DNA of 64,000 nt from Bog-473 sp963788125 (lineage in GTDB: Bacteria > Actinomycetota > Acidimicrobiia > Acidimicrobiales > RAAP-2), in assembly GCA_963788125.1 (NCBI GenBank), contig CAWBFN010000002.1:1054001-1118000 (forward strand), in the 5' to 3' direction. A program made the position numbers and the translations under genes. The notes beneath the pieces are model-generated. The model searched no databases, was not told where the DNA came from, and saw only the letters and a list, made by a program, of their open reading frames with translations. Positions 47,411 to 55,532 of the stretch are shown piece after piece (the stretch's first letter is position 1; each line of letters begins with the position of its first letter).

Positions 47411-48957
47411 GCGGCGTCGAGGTGGCAACCAGCAGCGGGATCGTCCGTGGCCTCGAAGGGGCCGGGGTACGGGTCTTCAAGGGGGTGCCCTACGGAGGGG
47501 ACACGTCGGGCGAGGGCCGGTTCCAGCCCCCCCGGCCGCCCCGGTCCTGGCGCGGTGTCCGGGACTGCATCCGCTACGGGCCGTCGTGCCCGCAGATGAC
47601 GGTCGAGCAGATGCTCGGCGTCCCCGTGTCAGCGGAGAGTGACGGCCTGATGGGCACGCGCAACTCCGAGCCGCTCACCGGCGAGGACTGCCTCGTGCTG
47701 AACGTATGGACGCCTGCGGCGCGACGGTCCGCCGGGCTGCCCGTCCTGGTCTGGCTGCACGGGGGCGGTTGGGGCACCGGGTCGGCGTCGTGGCCGTTGT
47801 ACGACTTCACCAACCTGGCGCAGCACGGCGACGTGGTCGTGGTGGGCATCAACCACCGGGTCGGGCTGCTCGGGTTCCTCGACCTGTCCTTCGTGAGCGA
47901 GCGGTTCGCCGACTCGGGCAACGCCGGCATGCTCGACGTGGTGGCCGCGCTGGAGTGGATCCGCGCCAACATCGCCGGCTTCGGTGGCGACCCCGGCAAT
48001 GTCACCGTCTTCGGTGAGTCCGGTGGCGGCGCCAAGGTGGCGACCCTGCTGGCGATGCCGGCCGGCCGAGGGCTCTTCCACCAGGCCGTGGCCGTCAGCG
48101 GCTCGATGCTGGCCGCCCAGCAGCCCGACCACGCGGCGGGCACCGCCGAGGCGGTGCTGGCGCTGGTCGGTGTCGGCCACGACGTGGAGAAGCTGCAGGC
48201 TCTCGACGTCGAGCAGCTGATCGACGCCGAGATCGCCCTACCCGGGCGGGAGGGGAGCGCCCTGGTGCGCCGGCGAGGCCTCAGCCCGGTGCTCGGCCCC
48301 TCGCTCCCCGAGCATCCCGCGCAGGCCATCGCCGGTGGCCTCAACAGCGACGTCACCCTGCTCAGCGGCTGTAACCGCGACGAGTCGCTGGGCTTCCTCG
48401 CCCACGACCACGAGCTGTGGACCCTGAGTGCCGACGCCGTGCTCCATCGGCTCCGGCTGATGCTGGGCGACCGGGCCGAGCGCATGTTGGCCGCCTACGG
48501 GGCGGCGCACGGTGCCGACACCCCGACGTCGACGTTCATCGCCATCAGCACCGACGCCATGTTCCGCATCCCCCAGATCCGGCTGGCCGAGGCCAAGGTG
48601 GAGGGCGGCGGCCGGCCCACCTACATGCACCTGTTCACCTGGGGCCCGAGGGATCCCCGGGGCCGCGTGCGCTCCCCCCATGGCATCGACATGCCGTACT
48701 TCTTCGACAACGTCGACAAGGCCCCCATGTCCCAGGGGCCGCACGCCGGGCCGCTGGCCTCCATGATGAGCGGGGCGCTCAGCGCCTTGGCCCATACCGG
48801 TGCACCCGGCCACGACGGCCTTCCCCCCTGGCCGCCGTACACCCTCGAGACCCGGGCGACCATGCTCTTGGGCCTCGAGCCGGTGGTCGAGCACGACCCG
48901 GGCGGCACCGAGCGCGCCAGCTGGAGCGAGATCAAGCTCCCGGGCCTGCGCGGCTGA
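47407..48957 (+). CDS. Type-B carboxylesterase
   Basis: A 516-residue carboxylesterase/para-nitrobenzyl-esterase: GIVRGLEGAGVRVFKGVPYG, EDCLVLNVWTP, the oxyanion loop LVWLHGGGWGTGSAS, and the nucleophile Ser in TVFGESGGGAKVATLLAMP. The catalytic His is likely in RVRSPHGIDMPYFFDN. It is the last gene of the hydratase/CoA-transferase operon, so it may release an acid that the transferases then activate. ATG at 47407 overlaps the corrected CoA-transferase stop. Its 3' end overlaps the convergent thiE by 26 bp. Confidence 0.9.
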   Translation: MSGVEVATSSGIVRGLEGAGVRVFKGVPYGGDTSGEGRFQPPRPPRSWRGVRDCIRYGPSCPQMTVEQMLGVPVSAESDGLMGTRNSEPLTGEDCLVLNVWTPAARRSAGLPVLVWLHGGGWGTGSASWPLYDFTNLAQHGDVVVVGINHRVGLLGFLDLSFVSERFADSGNAGMLDVVAALEWIRANIAGFGGDPGNVTVFGESGGGAKVATLLAMPAGRGLFHQAVAVSGSMLAAQQPDHAAGTAEAVLALVGVGHDVEKLQALDVEQLIDAEIALPGREGSALVRRRGLSPVLGPSLPEHPAQAIAGGLNSDVTLLSGCNRDESLGFLAHDHELWTLSADAVLHRLRLMLGDRAERMLAAYGAAHGADTPTSTFIAISTDAMFRIPQIRLAEAKVEGGGRPTYMHLFTWGPRDPRGRVRSPHGIDMPYFFDNVDKAPMSQGPHAGPLASMMSGALSALAHTGAPGHDGLPPWPPYTLETRATMLLGLEPVVEHDPGGTERASWSEIKLPGLRG

Positions 48958-49591
48958 GCGCCTCGTCGACGGCGTCGCGCAGGGTGCGGGCGGCCCGTCG
49001 GGGGTCCGCGGCCTCGGTCAGGTAGCGCACGACGACGAAGTGGCGGGCGCCGGAGCGCGCCAAGACGGGGACTCTCTCGGGAGTGACCCCCCCGGTCACG
49101 AAGACCGGGAGGAGCGACCGCTCGGTGGCCAGCCGCAGGTAGTCCAGGCCGGTACCGGGACGGCCCGGCTTGGTCGGCGTGGGTTCCACCGGTCCGGCGG
49201 AGAGGTAGGAGAGGACCGCGGCCGACGGACCGGTCGCACCGGCCAGATCGCCCGGGCCATGGGTCGAGAGGCCGATGACCGCCTCCGGGCCGAGGATGCG
49301 CCGGGCGAGTGCGGCCGGGGCGTCGTCCTGCCCCACGTGGACGCCGTCGGCACCGACCTCGAGGGCCAGGTCGGGTCGGTCGTTGAGGATGAAGGGCACC
49401 CCGTGGTCGGCGCAGACCGAGCGGGCGAGGCGAGCCCGCTCGACGAGCGGTCTGGCCTCCAGACGCTTGTCGCGCAGCTGCACGACGTCCACCCCGCCGG
49501 CGATGACGTCGGCCAGGAAGTGGGCGAGATCGGGCCGGTCGGCGGTGCAGAGATAGAGGTGGAGGTCCGCGATGGCGCGGGGCGACGTCAC
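48932..49591 (-). CDS. thiE: Thiamine-phosphate synthase (ThiE)
   Basis: Joins the thiazole and pyrimidine moieties of thiamine. The 219-residue TIM barrel has LHLYLCTADRPDLAHF, GGVDVVQLRDKRLEARPLVE, the pyrophosphate/metal segment FILNDRPDLALEVGADGVHV and GQDDAPAALARRILGPEAVI, then GGVTPERVPVLARSGARHFV. The late strand deviates a little from the usual GGI...AVVSAI. GTG at 49591 overlaps the glycosylase stop by 4 bp. No other thiamine gene is in the window; a nearby TPP-dependent enzyme (AceE) is the obvious consumer. Confidence 0.92.
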   Translation of the reverse strand: MTSPRAIADLHLYLCTADRPDLAHFLADVIAGGVDVVQLRDKRLEARPLVERARLARSVCADHGVPFILNDRPDLALEVGADGVHVGQDDAPAALARRILGPEAVIGLSTHGPGDLAGATGPSAAVLSYLSAGPVEPTPTKPGRPGTGLDYLRLATERSLLPVFVTGGVTPERVPVLARSGARHFVVVRYLTEAADPRRAARTLRDAVDEALSRAGPGA

Positions 49592-50170
49592 GCCTTGGCG
49601 CGCGCCTTGGCCTTGGCGGCCTGCTTGTGCGCCCGCACCTTGTCCAGGCTCTCGGCATCGGTGATGTCCGCCACGGAAAGGTACGAGCCCGCTTCGCCGA
49701 ACGGGGCGGTGGCGGCGCGCCACCCGTCGGGCTGCACGCCGAGCTGCTTGCCGAGCAGGGCGGCGAAGATGCGGGCCTTCTGCTCGCCGAAGCCGGGCAG
49801 CGAGGTGAGCCGCTCTATGAGCGCGTCGCCGTCGGGCAGCTTGCTCCACAGGGCACCGGCCTTCCCCCCGTACTCGTCGACCACGATGCGGCAGACGGCC
49901 TGGACCCGACCGGCCATGGAGCCGGGGAAGCGGTGCAGCGCGGGCCGTTCCTTGAAGAGCGCGCTCGAATTGCTCGGGATCCATGGAGGCGATCTCGGCG
50001 GCATTGAGCGAGCCCCCCATCCGTCGGGCCAGCTCCGCCGGGGCCCAGAATGCTCGCTCCATCGGAATCTGTTGGTCGAGCACCATCCCGATGAGGAGGG
50101 CCAGGGGATCCTTGCTGAGCAGAGCGTCAGCCTCCTTGTCACCGGTCAGGTGGAGTGCCGATTTCACCAT
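49588..50170 (-). pseudogene. HhH-GPD base-excision DNA repair protein, frameshifted
   Basis: Matches the actinobacterial HhH-GPD family without a specific name: MVKSALHLTGDKEADALLSK, LIGMVLDQQIPMERAFWAPA, then after the break RPALHRFPGSMAGRVQAVCR, the HhH motif SLPGFGEQKARIFAALLGKQ and GSYLSVADITD. The first frame (ATG at 50170) runs into a wrong frame at 49958-49966, in a GAGCGCGCTC stretch; one lost GC dinucleotide (or one added base) explains it and restores EQFERALFKERPALHRF. Probably an assembly error in a (GC)n run. It overlaps thiE by 4 bp. Confidence 0.8.
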
Positions 50171-50230
50171 GAGGGAATCTTGGCATGCAATGAACGTGCC
50201 CATGGCCGGCCGGAGGGGCAGAATCGCACC

Positions 50231-50683
50231 ATGCACATTCCGGCCAAGGTCGACTACGGCATTCGCGCCCTCCTGGCTCTGGCGGCAGCAGGGGCGCCCC
50301 AGACCGCCGAGTACCTGGCGGCCGAGCAGGGCCTTCCGCCCCGGTTCCTCGGCGCCATCCTGGCCGATCTGCGCCGCGCCGGCGTGGTGGCCAGCCAGCG
50401 GGGCGCCGAGGGCGGCTATCGCCTGGCCCGGGGGGCGAACCAGATCACCATCGCCGACGTCATCCGGGCCCTGGACGGACCGCTGGCCGAGGTCCGGGGC
50501 TACCGGCCGGAGATGACCACCTACGGCGGTGCGGCCGAGAACCTCCAACAGGTGTGGGTAGCCGTGCGGGCCAGCCTCCGGTCCGTTCTCGAGAAGGTCA
50601 CCCTGGCCGACGTCATCGCCGGCACCCTTCCGGCCCACGTGAAGAAGATGACCGCGGATCCCGACGCCTGGGTCGCCCACTGA
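50231..50683 (+). CDS. Rrf2-family transcriptional regulator lacking cluster cysteines
   Basis: A 150-residue winged-helix regulator: MHIPAKVDYGIRALLALAAA, YLAAEQGLPPRFLGAILADL (recognition helix), RGAEGGYRLAR (wing) and ADVIRALDGPLAEVRGYRPE. The three Cys that hold a [2Fe-2S] cluster in IscR/NsrR are absent, and there is no Cys in the protein, so it must sense something else or act as a structural repressor. CAGAAT lies 6 nt before the ATG, fitting a leaderless transcript. It is divergent from the glycosylase and convergent with aceE (22 bp apart). Confidence 0.9.
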   Translation: MHIPAKVDYGIRALLALAAAGAPQTAEYLAAEQGLPPRFLGAILADLRRAGVVASQRGAEGGYRLARGANQITIADVIRALDGPLAEVRGYRPEMTTYGGAAENLQQVWVAVRASLRSVLEKVTLADVIAGTLPAHVKKMTADPDAWVAH

Positions 50684-50705
50684 CCGCCGCCTGGTGGCCG
50701 GCGGG

Positions 50706-53411
50706 TCAGATGACGAACGGGGCGACCCGCGAGGCGTCGATGCCGAGCTCACCGACGGCGCTCTGGACGACCGAGGGCTCCAGCCGACCGGCCCGGGCCA
50801 GCTCGTGCAGGACCGCGAGCGCCAGATGGGCGGCATCGACCTCGAAGTACTCCCTCAGGGCCTGGCGGGCGTCCGAGCGCCCGAAGCCGTCCGTTCCCAA
50901 CGAGGTGTAGGGGCGGGCGATGAACCGGGCGACCTGGTCGGGGATGGCGCGCATGTAGTCGGTGATCGCCACCACCGGATGGGGACCGGAGCCCAGCACA
51001 TCGGTGACCAGGGCGCGCCGGGGCGCATCCGCGGGGTGCAGCCGGTTCCAGCGCTCGGCCTCCAGGGCATCGGTCCGCAGGCTGCTCCACGAGGTGACCG
51101 CAAACGTGTCGGCCGAGACCCCCCAGCGCTCGGCCAGCAGCTCCTGGGCTTGCTGGGCCACGCTCCACATCGGCCCGGAGAAGCACAGTGACGCCCGTAG
51201 CTCGTTCCCGGTGTCCGGACCGTCCGAGAACCGGTAGATGCCGTCGACGATGCCCCGGCGGACCTCCTCGCCCCGCGCTCCTTCGGGAAGGGCCGGCATG
51301 GGGTAGGTCTCGTTGTAGAGGGTGAGATACCAGAAACGGTCCTCGGGATGCGGGCCGAGGATGCGGCTGATGGCGTCCTGCATGATCACCGCCACCTCGT
51401 AGGCGAACGAGGCGTCGTAAATCACGGCGGCCGGGTTGGACGAGGCCAAGAGGGGCGAGTGCCCGTCGTCGTGCTGCAGGCCCTCGCCCTGCAGCGTGGT
51501 GCGCCCGGCCGTGCACCCGGCCAGAATGCCCCGTCCCCGGATGTCGCCCAGGGCCCACGCCAGATCACCCACCCGCTGGAACCCGAACATGGAGTAGAAG
51601 AGGAACACCGGGAGCATCGGGTGCCCCCAGGTGGCATAGGCGGTGGCCAGCGCGGTGAACGACGCCAGCGCACCGGCCTCGGTGATCCCCTCTTGGAGGA
51701 TCTGCCCCGAGGTGCTCTCGGCATAGTGCAGGGGGAGGTCGGCGTCGACCGGCACGTAGTGCTGTCCCTCGGGGGCGAAGATCTTGGCCTCGGCGATGAT
51801 CGACTCGAGGCCGAAAGTGCGGGCCTCGTCGGAGACGATCGGCGCCACCAAGGAGCCGATCGTGGGGTCCCGCACGAGGTTGCGCAGCAGTCGGGCGAAG
51901 GCCATGGTGGTCGAGACCGACTGCCGGCCCGAGCCGGAGGCGAACTCCTCGAAGACCTTGTCGTCGGGGAGGGTGGCCCGGACGGAGCGAACCACCCGGG
52001 TGGGGACCGGTCCGGCCAGCACCCGCCCCCGGGCCCGCAGGTACTCCATGGCGTCGGATCCCTCGGGCGGACGGATGTACGGCGGGTCGCCCTCGAGCGC
52101 CGAGTCCGGGATGTCGTCGGTCAGGTAGAGCCGGTCCCGCAGGGCCATGAGTTGGGCGCGGGTCATCTTCTTGATCTGATGGGTGGCGTTGCGCGACTCG
52201 ATCTCAGGACCGAGCGTCCACCCCTTGATGGTCTTGGCCAGGATCACCGTGGGTGCACCGCGCTGCTCGGTGGCCAGCTTGTAGGCCGCGTAGAGCTTGC
52301 GGTAGTCGTGCCCCCCGCGGGGCAGTGAGACGAGCTCGTCGTCGCTCAGGTCGTCGACCAGCTTGCGCAGCCGCGGGTCGGGGCCGAAGAAGTGCTCGCG
52401 GATGTAGGCACCGGACTCCACGGCCAGCTTCTGGTACTCGCCGTCGACCGTGGTGTTCATGCGGTCCAACAGGACACCGTCGACGTCCCGGGCCAGCAGC
52501 GCATCCCAGCGCGAGCCCCAGATGACCTTTATGACGTTCCAGCCCGCCCCTCGGTACATGGCCTCGAGCTCTTGAATGATCTTCCCGTTGCCGCGCACCG
52601 GTCCGTCCAGCCGTTGCAGGTTGCAGTTGACGACGAAGATGAGGTTGTCGAGGTGTTCCCGGCCGGCCACCCCCAGCGCGCCGATCGACTCCGGCTCGTC
52701 CATCTCGCCGTCGCCCACGAAGCACCACACGCGGCTGGCGCTGGTGTCGACGAGGTGACGGAGGTTCAGGTAGCGGTTGATGTGCGCCTGGTAGATGGCC
52801 GTGATGGGTCCCAACCCCATGGACACGGTGGGGTACTCCCAGAAGTCGGGCATGGACCGCGGGTGGGGGTAGCTGGGCAGGCCCTCGCCGCCCACCTCGT
52901 GGCGAAAGTTGTCGAGCTGCTGTTCGGTCAGGCGCCCCTCCAGGAAGGCCCGGGCGTAGATGCCGGGCGAGGCATGTCCTTGAATGAAGACCTGGTCGCC
53001 GTGGCCTCCGTCGCCCTTGCCGCGGAAGAAATGATTGAAGCCGACCTCGTAGAGCGCGGCGGAGCTGGCGTAGGTGGAGAGGTGCCCGCCGATGCCCTCG
53101 GTGCGGGTGTTGGCCCGCACCACCATGGCGGCGGCGTTCCAGCGGATGTAGGCCCGTATCCGGCGCTCCTGGTACTCGTCGCCCGGGAACCACGGCTCGG
53201 CGTCGGCGGGGATGGTGTTGACGTAGGGGGTGGACACGGCGGCCGGGAAGTCCACCTGCTTGGTCCGTGCCCGCTCCAAGAGCTTCATCAGCAGGTAGCG
53301 CGCCCTGGCCCGGCCGCGGACGTCGACGATGGCGTCGAACGAGTCAAGCCACTCCAGCGTCTCCGCCGGGTCGGTATCGGGTACCTGGTGGCTTATCCCG
53401 TCGAACAACAT
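50706..53411 (-). CDS. aceE: Pyruvate dehydrogenase E1 component, homodimeric (AceE)
   Basis: Thiamine-diphosphate-dependent decarboxylation of pyruvate and acetyl transfer to lipoyl-E2. The 901-residue single-chain E1 shows GHLSTYASSAALYEVGFNHF, SMGLGPITAIYQAHINRYL, the TPP/metal motif CFVGDGEMDEPESIGALGVA through NLIFVVNCNLQRLDG, and the C-terminal YTSLGTDGFGRSDARQALRE. ATG at 53411 gives the usual MLFDGISHQVPDTDPAETL-like start; the longer frame lacks homology. E2, E3 and lipoylation genes are encoded on the other strand 0.7-5 kb away. Divergent from rnhA. Confidence 0.97.
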   Translation of the reverse strand: MLFDGISHQVPDTDPAETLEWLDSFDAIVDVRGRARARYLLMKLLERARTKQVDFPAAVSTPYVNTIPADAEPWFPGDEYQERRIRAYIRWNAAAMVVRANTRTEGIGGHLSTYASSAALYEVGFNHFFRGKGDGGHGDQVFIQGHASPGIYARAFLEGRLTEQQLDNFRHEVGGEGLPSYPHPRSMPDFWEYPTVSMGLGPITAIYQAHINRYLNLRHLVDTSASRVWCFVGDGEMDEPESIGALGVAGREHLDNLIFVVNCNLQRLDGPVRGNGKIIQELEAMYRGAGWNVIKVIWGSRWDALLARDVDGVLLDRMNTTVDGEYQKLAVESGAYIREHFFGPDPRLRKLVDDLSDDELVSLPRGGHDYRKLYAAYKLATEQRGAPTVILAKTIKGWTLGPEIESRNATHQIKKMTRAQLMALRDRLYLTDDIPDSALEGDPPYIRPPEGSDAMEYLRARGRVLAGPVPTRVVRSVRATLPDDKVFEEFASGSGRQSVSTTMAFARLLRNLVRDPTIGSLVAPIVSDEARTFGLESIIAEAKIFAPEGQHYVPVDADLPLHYAESTSGQILQEGITEAGALASFTALATAYATWGHPMLPVFLFYSMFGFQRVGDLAWALGDIRGRGILAGCTAGRTTLQGEGLQHDDGHSPLLASSNPAAVIYDASFAYEVAVIMQDAISRILGPHPEDRFWYLTLYNETYPMPALPEGARGEEVRRGIVDGIYRFSDGPDTGNELRASLCFSGPMWSVAQQAQELLAERWGVSADTFAVTSWSSLRTDALEAERWNRLHPADAPRRALVTDVLGSGPHPVVAITDYMRAIPDQVARFIARPYTSLGTDGFGRSDARQALREYFEVDAAHLALAVLHELARAGRLEPSVVQSAVGELGIDASRVAPFVI

Positions 53412-53476
53412 GCCTCCACGGTACCGTGCCGCGCACCACCCCCCGTGACCGCGCGCGGGGGTGTTACACATGTGGG

Positions 53477-53950
53477 ATGGACAACCCGGAGGCTCCCGTG
53501 ACCGTCTACACCGACGGGGCCTGCCGGGGGAATCCCGGCCGGGGCGGATGGGCGTGGGCCGTGCCGGATGGACCGTTCGCCAGCGGGGCCGATCCGGCCA
53601 CGACCAACCAGCGCATGGAGATCACGGCGGCACTCGAGGCGCTCCGCTTCTTGACGGCGCGAACGAAATCGGACATTGAGGTGAGGAGCGATTCGACCTA
53701 TGTCGTCAACTGCTTCAAGGACCGCTGGTGGCAGGGATGGCAGCGGAGGAACTGGCGTAACTCGCAAAACAAGCCGGTGGCCAACAGGGACCTCTGGGAG
53801 CCCCTGATCGAGCTGGCGGTGGCGTCCGACGCCCGGGTGAGCTTTCGATGGGTCAAGGGTCACTCGGGCGACCGCTGGAACGACCGGGTCGATGAGCTCG
53901 CCACCATGGCCGCCGACCTGGGCGTGGGCGAATGCAGTCTGGAGATGTAG
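53477..53950 (+). CDS. rnhA: Ribonuclease HI
   Basis: Cleaves RNA in RNA/DNA hybrids. The 157-residue protein has all four acidic residues: Asp in VTVYTDGACRGNPGRGGWAW, Glu in QRMEITAALEALRFL, Asp in EVRSDSTYVVNCF, and Asp in GDRWNDRVDELATMAA, plus the catalytic His in WVKGHSGD. The basic protrusion WWQGWQRRNWRNSQNKPVAN is present, as in E. coli RNase HI. The ATG at 53477 has a TACACA box about 6 nt upstream. It is divergent from aceE. Confidence 0.95.
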   Translation: MDNPEAPVTVYTDGACRGNPGRGGWAWAVPDGPFASGADPATTNQRMEITAALEALRFLTARTKSDIEVRSDSTYVVNCFKDRWWQGWQRRNWRNSQNKPVANRDLWEPLIELAVASDARVSFRWVKGHSGDRWNDRVDELATMAADLGVGECSLEM

Positions 53951-54116
53951 CGCGCCCTCGGAAACCGGAGTGGCGGGGGGAACGTGAACGGTAGTCTGGT
54001 CCCGGCCACCCCTATGGTGTGGCAGCGAAGACTCAATGTCGCAGGCTCAATGGCGCGGAAGGGGACGCAAGGGGGGGACCGGTCGCGCGGTTCGTGGAGA
54101 GGGAGAAGGGACGCCG

Positions 54117-55532
54117 ATGAGTGGAGAGGACGAGTTCGACATCGTCGTCATTGGCGGCGGGCCCGGCGGGTACGCCACGGCGCTCTACGGCGCCGCAGCC
54201 GGGCTCTCGGTAGCCATCGTCGAGCGGGACAAGGTCGGCGGCACCTGCCTGCATCGGGGCTGCGTCCCCGCCAAGGAGTTCCTCGAGACCGCCGCCGTGT
54301 ATCGCACTGTCGGTTCGGCCGCGGACTTCGGCGTCCACGTGGGCGAGCGCGCGCTGGAGTTCTCGGTCAGCCAGGACCGGAAGAACGGCGTGGTGGACAA
54401 GCTGTTCAAGGGGCTGTCGGGGCTGTTGAAGGGTCGCCGGGTCACGATCCTCTCGGGCACGGGCACGCTCGAGCCCGATCGCCGGGTGCGCGTCCTCGAC
54501 GGCGAGGACGCCGGAAGGGTGCTGATCGGAACGAACGTCGTCCTGGCGGCGGGGTCGGTGCCACGGACCCTTCCCGGGCTCGAGGTGGACGGTCGTTGGG
54601 TGATGACCTCCGACGAGTTCCTGGACCTCAAAGAGGTGCCCTCGCCGGTGGCCGTCGTGGGCGGTGGCGCCATCGGGTGCGAGTTCGCCTCGCTCCTCGC
54701 CGATCTCGGGTCCAAGGTGACCGTGCTCGAAGCCCTCGACTCGTTGCTGCCCGGGTGCGACGAGGACATCGTTCGCCTGATCGCGCGCTCCTTCAAGAGG
54801 CGGGGGATCGACATCGTCACCGGGGTCAATGTCGAGAGCCACACGCCGAGCCCCGACCGCGGCCTCACGACGCTGGTGGCGGGCGGTGCGTCCTACGACG
54901 TGGAGGCCATCGTGGTCTCGGTGGGGCGCCGTCCTCGAAGCGACGACCTGGTGGCCGAGGGCGTCGGCGTCGAGATTGACGCACGGGGCTTCGTCGTCGC
55001 CGACGAGTACCAACGCACCGCCGTGCCGGGCGTCTGGGCGGTGGGCGACGTGGTGGCCGGGAGCCCACAACTGGCCCACGTCGGGTTTGCCGAGGCCATC
55101 GTGGCGGTCAAGGGCATGCTCGGGGAGCCGGTAGCACCGGTCGACTACGGCAAGGTGCCCTGGGCCATCTACTGCCATCCCGAGGTGGCCTTCTGTGGGA
55201 TGACCGAGGCCCAGGCCGTGGCCAAGGGCATCGCCGTCGTCACCAAGAAGGACCCGTTCGGCGGCAACAGCCGCGCCCAGATCATCGGGGACACCGAAGG
55301 CGTGGTGAAGATCGTGGCCGAGCAGAGGCCGGACGGCTCCGCGGGGCAGATCCTCGGCGTCCACATGGCCGGTCCGTGGGTGACCGAGCAGCTGGGTGCC
55401 GGGTACCTGGCCCTCAACTGGGAGGCCCTGCCGGATGAGGTGGCGTATTTCATTCAGCCGCACCCGTCGCTCTCCGAATCGTTCGGCGAGACGATGTTGG
55501 CGCTCACGGGAAGGGGACTGCACGTTGGCTGA
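54117..55532 (+). CDS. lpd: Dihydrolipoamide dehydrogenase (E3)
   Basis: FAD-dependent reoxidation of E2-bound dihydrolipoamide by NAD. The 471-residue protein has the FAD fold FDIVVIGGGPGGYATALYGA, the redox disulfide GGTCLHRGCVPAKEFL, the NAD fold VAVVGGGAIGCEFASLLADL, GVWAVGDVVAGSPQLAHVGF and the interface His-Glu in QPHPSLSESFGE. ATG at 54117 has AGAAGGG 6 nt upstream; the longer frame was rejected. Its stop overlaps the E2 start by 8 bp, so E3 and E2 are coupled. Confidence 0.96.
   Translation: MSGEDEFDIVVIGGGPGGYATALYGAAAGLSVAIVERDKVGGTCLHRGCVPAKEFLETAAVYRTVGSAADFGVHVGERALEFSVSQDRKNGVVDKLFKGLSGLLKGRRVTILSGTGTLEPDRRVRVLDGEDAGRVLIGTNVVLAAGSVPRTLPGLEVDGRWVMTSDEFLDLKEVPSPVAVVGGGAIGCEFASLLADLGSKVTVLEALDSLLPGCDEDIVRLIARSFKRRGIDIVTGVNVESHTPSPDRGLTTLVAGGASYDVEAIVVSVGRRPRSDDLVAEGVGVEIDARGFVVADEYQRTAVPGVWAVGDVVAGSPQLAHVGFAEAIVAVKGMLGEPVAPVDYGKVPWAIYCHPEVAFCGMTEAQAVAKGIAVVTKKDPFGGNSRAQIIGDTEGVVKIVAEQRPDGSAGQILGVHMAGPWVTEQLGAGYLALNWEALPDEVAYFIQPHPSLSESFGETMLALTGRGLHVG

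Noticed and set aside
45982..48957. 991-codon frame suggesting a CoA-transferase/carboxylesterase fusion
   Set aside because: The true CoA-transferase C terminus and stop are in another frame and overlap the esterase ATG; a one-base indel creates the fusion.
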